Below, one piece after another: positions 1 through 5,536 of a stretch of 5,536 bases of DNA. The DNA is from Myxococcales bacterium (GTDB taxonomy: Bacteria > Myxococcota > Myxococcia > Myxococcales > Anaeromyxobacteraceae), in NCBI GenBank assembly GCA_021779335.1, contig JAJYAW010000221.1:1-5536 (forward strand), read 5' to 3'. The notes below the pieces were generated by a model. That model worked only from the letters and a program-made list of their open reading frames with translations. It did no database searches and was not told the origin of the DNA. The first letter of the stretch is position 1, and the number at the start of each line of letters is the position of its first letter. Both the position numbers and the translations under genes were made by a program.

Positions 1-386
1 GACCCCATGCGCATGTCGAGCGGGCCGCCCGCGCGGAAGGAGAAGCCGCGCGACGGGTCGTCGAGCTGGGGCGAGGAGACGCCCAGGTCGACCAGCGCGC
101 CGTCCACGCCGTCGAGCTTGAGGGCGCTGAGCACGTTCCTGGCGTCGCGGAAGTCGCCTCGCACCGCGCGGAAGGCCTCGCCGTAGCGGGCCAGGCGGGC
201 GCTGGCGGCGGCGAGCGCGCGCGGATCCTTGTCCATGCCGATCACCCGCGCCCCCGCGGCGAGGAAGAGCTCGGCGTGGCCGCCGCCGCCCAGCGTGCCG
301 TCCAGGAAGAGGAGGCCCGGTCCGGGGCGGAGCAGCTCGACGACCTGGGTGGCCAGCACCGGCTCATGGAGGAACCCCTCGCTCAC
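1..386 (-). CDS. rsmH: 16S rRNA (cytosine-1402-N4)-methyltransferase RsmH, 5' part (truncated by window edge)
   Basis: RsmH (MraW) is the SAM-dependent enzyme that N4-methylates C1402 of 16S rRNA in the ribosomal P site; its gene is a standard member of the dcw cluster. I translated the minus strand from a GTG at 386. The first 128 codons show the family opening HEPVLA (residues 7-12), the SAM-binding glycine loop DGTLGGGGHA (29-38), then MDKDPRAL, a GDFRD segment and the highly diagnostic DLGVSSPQLDD...GFSF...PLDMRM stretch at the window edge. The usual length is about 300 residues, so roughly 60% lies outside. The GTG start shares bases with the TGA stop of the upstream STAS gene (GTGA, 4-nt overlap) and has no strong Shine-Dalgarno sequence, which suggests translational coupling. 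No in-frame ATG fits the family N-terminus. Identity is near certain; the exact start is slightly less so. Confidence 0.96.
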   Translation of the reverse strand, partial: MSEGFLHEPVLATQVVELLRPGPGLLFLDGTLGGGGHAELFLAAGARVIGMDKDPRALAAASARLARYGEAFRAVRGDFRDARNVLSALKLDGVDGALVDLGVSSPQLDDPSRGFSFRAGGPLDMRMG

Positions 387-685
387 GCGGCCCGGATGGC
401 TTCTTCGACGTCGGCGAACATCTCGACGTGGCCGCCGGCGCCGCCGGCGCAGACCAGGTCGCGCACGTAGCGGGTGGCCCCGGCCGCGCGCAGCCCGGGG
501 ATGGCCTTGAGGAGCGCCGCCCCGGCGTAGTGGAGGTGGGTCACCCGCTTGAGGTCGACGACCACCATGCGCCCGAGCTCGCGCATCTGCGCCGCCACCC
601 TCGCGATGGAGGCCAGCTCCTCGCGCGACAGCTCGCCGATGCCGCGGATGACCGTCACCGTGTCCTCGTGCCTCGTCTCGTACAT
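383..685 (-). CDS. Small STAS-domain protein between mraZ and rsmH
   Basis: This is a 100-residue protein with the layout of a single STAS domain (anti-sigma-factor antagonist/SpoIIAA fold): an N-terminal strand pair (about 8-20), a helix (21-37), a buried strand MVVVDLKRVTHL (40-51), a helix beginning YAGAALL (53-59), and a C-terminal strand and helix. STAS proteins usually bind partner switch kinases or other regulators in the cytoplasm, often controlled by phosphorylation of a Ser/Thr in the D-x-S-G turn after the central strand. Here that turn reads HLHYAG (50-55), with no Ser/Thr at the usual position, so classical phospho-switching looks unlikely; T49 is the nearest hydroxyl residue. 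The ATG at 685 has a GGAGG 8 nt upstream. The stop overlaps the rsmH start by 4 nt and mraZ lies 97 nt upstream, so it is probably co-transcribed with the dcw genes. The fold is inferred from pattern; the function is unknown. A divergent STAS-like regulator of division or envelope synthesis is possible but unproven. Confidence 0.8.
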   Translation of the reverse strand: MYETRHEDTVTVIRGIGELSREELASIARVAAQMRELGRMVVVDLKRVTHLHYAGAALLKAIPGLRAAGATRYVRDLVCAGGAGGHVEMFADVEEAIRAA

Positions 686-720
686 GCGCCCGTCCTCCCC
701 GCCCTGCGCCCTGGTTCCAG

Positions 721-782
721 CCCGCCCGTCTCGCCGCCTCGCCCGCCGTACCGTCTCGCCGTCCGCCCGCCCGTCTCGCCGC
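721..782 (-). repeat. Short direct repeats in the mraZ-STAS gap
   Basis: The 97-nt gap between the mraZ stop and the STAS start contains a perfect 17-nt direct repeat (plus-strand positions 721-737 and 766-782). Its 11-nt core, read on the plus strand as CCGTCTCGCCG, occurs a third time at 751-761. Core copies start at 726, 751 and 771, so spacing is 25 and then 20 nt. The last copy abuts the mraZ stop codon. It could be a slippage-derived repeat or a protein or RNA binding site in the operon mRNA. No function can be assigned. Confidence 0.7.
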
Positions 783-1223
783 TCAGCCCGGCTCCGCCAG
801 CGGATCCCAGCGCTGCTCGGCCGGGATCTCCTGCTCCACCTCCGCCTCGAAGGTGGCCTTGTCGAAGAGCAGGAGGTGGGAGCCCATGCCGGCCCAGACC
901 ACGTCCTTCACCAGCCCGGCGTAGGTGCGCAGGTCGGGCGGCACCAGCACCCGCCCGCTGCCGTCGAACTCCACGGCGTGCGCGGTGGCGGCCAGCTTGA
1001 GGACGTTGCGGTTGGCCGCGCCGTCGAAGGGCGACACGCTGCTCACCTTGGCGAGGACCCGGGCCCAGAGGGCCGGCGGCAGGCACAGGATCGAGCGCGA
1101 GTTCTGGTTGCGCACCAGGGTGAGCCGCGGCTCGCCGTCGGCGGCCAGCGCCTCGCGCAGCTTGGCCGGCAGGGCGGTGCGCCCCTTGGCGTCGATCGTG
1201 TGGGTGAAGGCTCCGAAGAACAC
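783..1223 (-). CDS. mraZ: Transcriptional regulator MraZ
   Basis: MraZ is a DNA-binding protein of the AbrB/SpoVT-like fold that forms ring oligomers and regulates its own dcw operon by binding short repeats upstream. The protein (146 residues from the preferred start) has the two tandem half-domains of the family, each with a D-x-x-G-R-x-x-x-P signature: DAKGRTALP at residues 11-19 and DGSGRVLVP at 87-95. Other family-like stretches are the opening FFGAFTHTIDAKG and the LCLPPALW segment. I chose the GTG at 1223 because family members begin within a residue or two of the FxG motif. An in-frame GTG at 1253 would add ten residues, but that codon sits inside the third MraZ box and its AGGA is only one base away. 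The SD for 1223 is weak (AGGA about 11 nt upstream). It is the first gene of the cluster, followed by the STAS gene and rsmH. Confidence 0.95.
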   Translation of the reverse strand: MFFGAFTHTIDAKGRTALPAKLREALAADGEPRLTLVRNQNSRSILCLPPALWARVLAKVSSVSPFDGAANRNVLKLAATAHAVEFDGSGRVLVPPDLRTYAGLVKDVVWAGMGSHLLLFDKATFEAEVEQEIPAEQRWDPLAEPG

Positions 1224-1248
1224 GCGTCCCGCGATCCTGCTCTGGCGA

Positions 1249-1273
1249 TCCACTTCCTGCCACTTTTTGCCAC
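1249..1273 (-). promoter_or_regulatory. MraZ-box array: three GTGG repeats at 10-nt period
   Basis: On the minus strand the sequence reads GTGGC-AAAAA-GTGGC-AGGAA-GTGGA. These are three near-identical pentamers separated by exactly 5 nt (plus coordinates 1269-1273, 1259-1263 and 1249-1253). Tandem GTGG/TGGG repeats with 5-nt spacers just upstream of mraZ are the established binding site of MraZ itself. The array lies between the predicted promoter and the preferred mraZ start, so bound MraZ would sit at or just after the transcription start, consistent with autorepression. The pattern is directly visible; binding is inferred from the family. Confidence 0.85.
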
Positions 1274-1283
1274 GAGCAGGCCG

Positions 1284-1313
1284 GATCTAGGTGGATCCGA
1301 CGGGGGATGTCAA
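1284..1313 (-). promoter_or_regulatory. Predicted sigma70-type promoter of mraZ
   Basis: A perfect TTGACA (-35) lies on the minus strand at plus positions 1308-1313. After an 18-nt spacer comes TAGATC (1284-1289), a 3/6 match to the -10 hexamer. A start site near 1277 would be immediately upstream of the MraZ boxes and about 50 nt upstream of the preferred mraZ start. The -35 is striking in such GC-rich DNA and its position is right for a dcw promoter; the -10 is weak. Confidence 0.55.
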
Positions 1314-1376
1314 CGGGCCCCCCACCACGACCGATCCGAGTCCTGTGAATTCGTTCAGGATCCGTCTACGGGTTGG

Positions 1377-1493
1377 GTGTGGGAGGGCGCCCACACGCAA
1401 GGGCGAGCGCCAGCCGAGCCGTCGGCTCAGCGCACGCGGCCGGACGTGGCCGAGCGTTCGAGTGGCAGGTGGCGGGCGGTCCTGCCCGGCAGG
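1377..1493 (-). other. Intergenic hairpins between the GST gene and the mraZ promoter
   Basis: The 240-nt stretch between the GST stop and mraZ has no convincing gene. It holds three small inverted repeats: CCTGC/GCAGG (1481-1493, 3-nt loop) directly after the GST stop; GAGCC/GGCTC (1416-1428, extendable by two pairs past a mismatch to 1413-1431); and GTGTGGG/CCCACAC (1377-1396, 6-nt loop). None is followed by a T-tract on the minus strand, so they are not canonical intrinsic terminators. One or more may still end GST transcription before the dcw promoter. Confidence 0.35.
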
Positions 1494-1494
1494 C

Positions 1495-2169
1495 CTACGG
1501 CGCGGGCGGATCGTCCGGGTAGAGCAGGTCGAGGTCGTGGTCGGCGAGCCGCTCGTCCTCCCGCGACGCCGCCTCCCAGGCGCGCATGCCCGGCAGGGCG
1601 AGCAGGGCGTCGAGGTACTCGCCCGCCGCGCCCGCCGGCGCGACGCCGTAGGTGCGGAAGCGGAAGGCCACCGGCGCGAAGAAGGCGTCGGCGATGGTGA
1701 ACGTCCCGAAGAGGAGCGGCCCGCCCCGGCCGAAGTGGGCCCTCGTCTCCGTCCAGAGCCGCTCGATGCGCGCCACGTCGGCCAGCACCGCCGGGCCGCG
1801 GCGCCGCTGCGGCCGGCGCGCCCGCACGTCCATCGAGAGCTCGGCGCGGAGCGCGCCGAAGCCGGCGTGCATCTCGGCGCAGGCGGAGCGCGCCCAGGCG
1901 CGCGCGGCGACGCCGGCCGGCCAGAGCCCGGGGTGGCGCTCGGCCAGGTACTCGCAGATGGCCAGCGAGTCCCACACCAGCAAGCCGTCGTGGTCCAGGC
2001 AGGGCACGCGCCCGGCCGGCAGCCGGGCGAACCGGCCGGCCTTGCCGGCGTCGCTCCGGAGCGAGACGAGCTGCTCCTCGAAGGGGAGGCCGGCCTCGGT
2101 GAGGACCAGCCAGGGGCGGAGGGACCAGGAGGAGTAGTTCTTGTTGCCGATCAGGAGCGTGTAGGCCAT
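1495..2169 (-). CDS. Glutathione S-transferase family protein
   Basis: This 224-residue cytoplasmic protein has the two-domain GST layout: an N-terminal thioredoxin-like domain (about 1-80) and an all-helical C-terminal domain (about 90-215). The opening LIGNKNYSSWSLRPWL resembles the bacterial GST subgroup with a serine-type active site, where S13 or S14 is the candidate glutathione-activating residue. GRVPCLDHDG carries the expected cis-proline (P56), and WDSLAICEYLAE (66-77) has the acidic-Ser pair (D67, S68) that contacts the glutathione gamma-glutamyl group. FTIADAFFAPV carries the conserved helix-capping Asp (D161). Length is normal. The ATG at 2169 is the only reasonable start, because an in-frame TGA lies four codons upstream; the SD is poor. 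It is transcribed divergently from the PilZ gene and is apparently monocistronic. The substrate cannot be predicted: conjugation of electrophiles or an isomerase/reductase role are both possible. Confidence 0.93.
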   Translation of the reverse strand: MAYTLLIGNKNYSSWSLRPWLVLTEAGLPFEEQLVSLRSDAGKAGRFARLPAGRVPCLDHDGLLVWDSLAICEYLAERHPGLWPAGVAARAWARSACAEMHAGFGALRAELSMDVRARRPQRRRGPAVLADVARIERLWTETRAHFGRGGPLLFGTFTIADAFFAPVAFRFRTYGVAPAGAAGEYLDALLALPGMRAWEAASREDERLADHDLDLLYPDDPPAP

Positions 2170-2173
2170 GTCA

Positions 2174-2204
2174 CGCCATCATGGCGCAGCGGCGGTGCCG
2201 CCGC
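2174..2204. promoter_or_regulatory. Two adjacent inverted repeats beside the GST start
   Basis: Within the 100-nt divergent region, CGCCAT/ATGGCG (2174-2179 and 2181-2186, one central base) ends 4 nt from the GST start codon. Next to it lies GCGGCG/CGCCGC (2189-2194 and 2199-2204, 4-nt loop). They could be an operator dyad or two hairpins in the GST mRNA leader that limit ribosome access. GC-rich DNA makes short palindromes common, so this is weak evidence of function. Confidence 0.35.
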
Positions 2205-2230
2205 CCGATCCCGTCGGGGCCGCGCCGGCG

Positions 2231-2262
2231 TATGCTGCGGGGCCGGGGTGGCGATCGGGAGG
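2231..2262 (+). promoter_or_regulatory. Possible -10 and ribosome binding site of the PilZ gene
   Basis: TATGCT at 2231-2236 matches 4/6 of the -10 consensus and is one of few AT-leaning spots in the divergent region; no good -35 is found at the proper distance. GGGAGG at 2257-2262 is a good Shine-Dalgarno sequence 7 nt before the ATG at 2270, and it is the reason for choosing that start over the in-frame ATG at 2168. Confidence 0.4.
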
Positions 2263-2269
2263 GTCGAGG

Positions 2270-2755
2270 ATGGATCTCGCGCAGTGGCTGACGGCGTTCA
2301 AGGCGCTCCACGAGAAGGCCCGGCGCGGCGCGCTGGAGGCCGCCGACGAGCGCGACTACCAGGCGGGCCGGGAGGAGCTGGCGCGAGCCCTGGTGGCGGC
2401 CCAGCGGCTCACCACGCAGCCGGGCCAGTCGCCCCGCCAGGCGCTCCGGGTGGCGCGCGCCCTCCAGGTGGACCTGGAGAGCCCGGTGCGCAAGGACCGG
2501 CTCACCACCTTCGACCTCTCGCTGGGCGGCTTCTCGGCGCTGGTGGCCCGGGCGCCCATGTCCGACGAGGAGCTCACCGCCACGCTGCGGCTCTCCGGCG
2601 CCGAGCCGGTGGTGGCCGGGGTCAAGGTGGCGGGGATGAAGGCGCAGCCCGGCAACGTGCGCGTCTCCTTCACCTTCTCCAGGCTGGAGGCGGCGGCCGC
2701 CGAGCGGCTCGAGTTCGCCATCTTCGACGCGGTGCTGGCCGGCCTGGGCGGGTAG
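2270..2755 (+). CDS. PilZ-domain protein (putative cyclic-di-GMP receptor)
   Basis: This is a 161-residue soluble protein. Residues 1-50 are predicted to be helical and charged (MDLAQWLTAFKALHEKARRG...), followed by a PilZ beta-barrel (about 54-160). Both cyclic-di-GMP binding motifs are visible: RxxxR as RQALR (56-60) and D/N-x-S-x-x-G as DLSLGG (82-87). The protein is therefore likely a functional c-di-GMP binder that alters its behaviour or that of a partner, for example in motility, exopolysaccharide or gene regulation; the output is unknown. No membrane segment or signal peptide is seen. The ATG at 2270 is supported by GGGAGG 7 nt upstream. Starting at the in-frame ATG at 2168 would add 34 low-complexity residues and overlap the GST start, so it is disfavoured. 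The gene stands alone, divergent from GST and convergent with the ABC operon. PilZ assignment is from motif reading. Confidence 0.85.
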   Translation: MDLAQWLTAFKALHEKARRGALEAADERDYQAGREELARALVAAQRLTTQPGQSPRQALRVARALQVDLESPVRKDRLTTFDLSLGGFSALVARAPMSDEELTATLRLSGAEPVVAGVKVAGMKAQPGNVRVSFTFSRLEAAAAERLEFAIFDAVLAGLGG

Positions 2756-2764
2756 CCGCGCCGC

Positions 2765-2800
2765 CGGCGGGCCCGGCCGCGGGCCCGGCGCCCGGGGCGC
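2765..2800. terminator. GC-rich hairpins between convergent genes
   Basis: The 45-nt gap between the PilZ stop and the ATPase stop is almost all G and C. It contains CGGGCCC/GGGCCCG (2768-2774 and 2781-2787, 6-nt loop, two further pairs beyond a mismatch), and next to it GCGCC/GGCGC (2788-2800, 3-nt loop) directly abutting the ATPase stop. The position suits a bidirectional terminator, but neither side has a T-tract. A structural 3'-end function or Rho-dependent ending is equally possible. Confidence 0.45.
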
Positions 2801-3627
<827 letters not shown>

Positions 3628-3631
<4 letters not shown>

Positions 3632-4452
3632 CCCTCCACCCCGCGGTGCCAGCGCAGCAGCCACCCGTTGAGCCGGCTCATGCCGAGGTCGATGCCCAGG
3701 CCGCACAGGCCGATGGTGGCCATGCCGGCGATGACCTTGTCGGACCAGAAGTACTCGCGCGCCTCCAGGATGCGGTAGCCCAGCCCGGAGTTCACCGCGA
3801 TCATCTCGGCCACGATGACCACGATGAAGGCCACGCCGATGCCGACGCGCACGCCGGTGAGGATGTACGGCATGGCGGCCGGGATCATGACGCGCCAGAA
3901 GAGGGTCCACTCGCCGGCGCCCAGGTTGCGCGCCGCCCGCAGGTAGATGCCGTCCACCGAGCGGACGCCGGCGATGGTGTTCATCAGGACCGGGAAGAAG
4001 GCGCCCAGCGCGATGAGGAAGAAGGCCGGCGGGTTGCCCAGGCCGAACCAGAGGATGGCCAGCGGGATGTAGGCGATGGGCGGGATGGGGCGGAGGAGCT
4101 GGAGCACCGGGTTGAGGAGCTGGTAGGCCAGCGGGCGCGCCCCCATGAGGAGGCCGAGCGGCAGCGCCAGCCCCGCCCCCACGCCGAATCCGACCACGAT
4201 TCGCAGGAGCGAGGCGAAGGCGTCGTGCGGCAGCTCGCCGGAGAGGAGCCAGGCGAGCCGGCCGCCGGCGGCCGGGTCGAACGGGTCGGCCGGCGCCAGG
4301 TAGGCCCACCAGCGCAGCGCCACCGCGGAGGGCGCCGGCAGGATGAGCGGCGTGACCCAGCCGAGGCGGGAGACCGCCTCCCAGGCGAGCAGGAGCGCGG
4401 CCGGGACGGCCACCGACCGCGCCAGCGAGGAGAGCCGCCCGCGGGCGGACAC
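3628..4452 (-). CDS. ABC transporter permease, SsuC/TauC/NrtB type
   Basis: This 274-residue inner-membrane permease of the BPD_transp_1 family forms the translocation channel for the substrate delivered by the binding protein. A hydrophobic segment near residues 13-28 is followed by a periplasmic stretch with LPAPSAV (38-44) typical of the family. Several membrane segments lie between about 80 and 250, and the cytoplasmic ATPase-coupling (EAA-like) loop AARNLGAGEWTLFWRVMIPAAMP spans about 173-195. RPIPPIAYIPLAILWFGLG (121-139) is another subfamily hallmark. The GTG start at 4452 shares one base with the TAG stop of the binding protein (TAGTG), and the stop overlaps the ATPase start by 4 nt, so the three genes are tightly coupled. 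Length is usual for the family. I see no missing key segment. Confidence 0.94.
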
Positions 4453-5432
4453 TACTTCACGCCCGCCTTGGCCTTGGCCTTCTCGAGGAGATCGAGCTTG
4501 ACCCAGTCGGAGGCCCGGGGCGGGTGGGTCATCTTGCCGACGCCGTACTTCACCATGAGATCGGTGGTGACCTGGATGTGCTCCGCCGTGACGTCGTAGC
4601 TGAAGGGCGAGTTCGAGAGGGCGTCGCGGTAGTCGGCGGGCGTGATCTGCCCCTTGAACATCTGCTCCACCACGTACTTCTCGGCCGCGGCGGGGTCCTG
4701 GATGAAGGTCCTGGTGGCGTCGACGAAGCAGTCCAGCACCTTCTGCGCCACCGCCGGCCGCTCCCGGTAGAGCTGCTCGGTCATGACCAGGACGCGCACC
4801 GGCTCCTGGAGCGGCGTGTCGTAGGGCTTGAACATCTCCACGCCGAACCCCTTGTTGATGGCCTGCGAGGACTGCGGCTCCGACTGGCACATGGCGTCGA
4901 TCTGCTTCTGCAGCAGCGCCTGGTTCAGGTCGGCGAAGGGCAGGTAGACGATCTGCACGTCCTTGCCCCCCTTGTCGCTCCAGGTGAGGCCGGCCTTGGC
5001 GAGCTCGGCGAGCAGGAGCAGCTCCTGGGCGCCGCCGCGGGCCACGCCCACCTTGCGCCCCTTGAGCTGGGCCACCGTCTTCAGGGCCAGGTCGGCGCGC
5101 GAGACGAGCCGGGCGCCGCCCTTGGCGAAGCCGGCCACCACGTAGACCTTCCCCCCGGCGGCCCGGTTGGCGATGGCGGCGTCGGCGGCCGAGGCGGCGA
5201 TGTCCACCTCGCCCTTGACGATGGCGGGGAAGATGTCGATGCCCTTGGGGAAGACCGTCTCCTGCACGTCGAGGCCGAACTTCTTGCAGTGCTCCTTCAT
5301 GGAGGAGATCGCGCCGTAGTGGGCGAACTTGAGGTTGCCGAGCCGCACCACGTCCTGGGCGCGGGCCGGGCCGGCCAGGGCGAGCAGGGCGAGCGCGGCG
5401 AGAGGGAGGGCGGGGGCGAGGCGGCGGGCCAT
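4452..5432 (-). CDS. ABC transporter periplasmic substrate-binding protein, NMT1/SsuA-like
   Basis: This 326-residue exported binding protein captures the substrate and delivers it to the permease. Residues 1-25 form a Sec signal peptide: a twin-Arg-like RR at 3-4 without a full Tat motif, a Leu/Ala core, and a likely cut after ARA (25) before QDVVRLGNLKF. No lipobox cysteine is present, so it should be soluble in the periplasm. The mature part has the NMT1/SsuA pattern: first strand VRLGNLKFAHYGA, PAIVKGEVDIAASAADAAIANRAAGGKVYVVAGF (about 70-103), LKGRKVGVARGGAQELLL (about 124-141), and a later DAMCQSEPQSSQAI segment. The ATG at 5432 has a strong AGGAGG (5439-5444) 6 nt upstream. It is the first gene of the operon. 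Candidate substrates of this class include sulfonates, nitrate, pyrimidines, aromatic acids or other small organics. No flanking enzyme in the window favours one. Confidence 0.93.
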   Translation of the reverse strand: MARRLAPALPLAALALLALAGPARAQDVVRLGNLKFAHYGAISSMKEHCKKFGLDVQETVFPKGIDIFPAIVKGEVDIAASAADAAIANRAAGGKVYVVAGFAKGGARLVSRADLALKTVAQLKGRKVGVARGGAQELLLLAELAKAGLTWSDKGGKDVQIVYLPFADLNQALLQKQIDAMCQSEPQSSQAINKGFGVEMFKPYDTPLQEPVRVLVMTEQLYRERPAVAQKVLDCFVDATRTFIQDPAAAEKYVVEQMFKGQITPADYRDALSNSPFSYDVTAEHIQVTTDLMVKYGVGKMTHPPRASDWVKLDLLEKAKAKAGVK

Positions 5433-5491
5433 GGCGAACCTCCTGCGGGGTGGGCCGCGATATTGCCACGGCGGGTCGGGCGAGACGAGAG

Positions 5492-5523
5492 CCCCCCCCG
5501 CCCGCGGGGGCGGACGGGGGGGG
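5492..5523. other. C-run/G-run long hairpin upstream of the ABC operon
   Basis: An 8-C run (5492-5499) and a 9-G run (5516-5524) flank a smaller inverted repeat. They can fold into one stem of 13 pairs with a single C/A mismatch (5501/5514) and a GGGG loop (5506-5509). It sits about 60 nt before the binding-protein start. On the minus strand it could end transcription of whatever lies to the right, or form a leader structure if the operon promoter is further upstream. No T-tract follows. The plus strand from 5506 to 5528 also fits the four-G-run quadruplex pattern. Confidence 0.5.
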
Positions 5524-5536
5524 GCGGGTGCGGCGC

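Noticed and set aside
1294..1364. Three GATCCG words upstream of mraZ
   Set aside because: Six-base words with irregular spacing in GC-rich DNA; no stronger pattern around them.
2171..2182. Mini-ORF (Met-Met-Ala-stop) ending one base before the GST ATG
   Set aside because: No ribosome binding site precedes it and it coincides with the palindrome; a 3-codon frame is easily a chance event.
2168..2269. Upstream ATG start at 2168 for the PilZ gene
   Set aside because: The extra 34 residues are Pro/Ala/Gly-rich, would overlap the divergent GST start, and the ATG at 2270 has a well-spaced GGGAGG.
5454..5468. Sigma54-like element (TGGCA followed by GC at -12 spacing) before the binding-protein gene
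   Set aside because: The invariant GG and GC have the right spacing, but the -12 TT is missing and the start site would fall near 5442, inside the Shine-Dalgarno sequence.

Overview
The window is very GC-rich DNA (clearly above 70% by eye) with a strong G/C third-position bias, several GTG starts and overlapping stop/start junctions. Gene content and base composition suggest a high-GC Myxococcota/Deltaproteobacteria-type genome, for example Anaeromyxobacter-like. That placement is inferred from composition and gene content, not from a database match.

Left part (1-1313, minus strand): the promoter-proximal end of a division/cell-wall (dcw) cluster. A promoter-like element is followed by three GTGG repeats at 10-nt spacing (MraZ boxes), then mraZ, a small STAS-domain gene, and the 5' part of rsmH (mraW), which runs off the left edge. 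The STAS gene between mraZ and rsmH is the least expected item. Its stop overlaps the rsmH start in a GTGA junction, so the two are probably translationally coupled.

Middle part (1314-2755): an intergenic stretch of weak hairpins, a minus-strand glutathione S-transferase-family gene, and a divergent plus-strand gene for a small PilZ-domain (cyclic-di-GMP receptor type) protein. About 100 nt separate the two starts, and this stretch contains two inverted repeats next to the GST start.

Right part (2765-5536, minus strand): a compact ABC importer operon of the nitrate/sulfonate/taurine (SsuABC/TauABC/NrtABC) class. The order is substrate-binding protein, permease, ATPase, with 1-nt and 4-nt overlaps. 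It converges on the PilZ gene across a GC-rich hairpin region. Upstream of the operon is a long C-run/G-run hairpin that also fits a G-quadruplex pattern. The substrate cannot be assigned from the sequence.

I see no tRNA, rRNA, CRISPR array, insertion sequence or phage gene. Most of the window is ordinary chromosomal housekeeping and transport content. The points worth a second look are the STAS insertion in the dcw cluster, the MraZ-box layout and mraZ start, the PilZ protein with its N-terminal extension, and the structured non-coding stretches.
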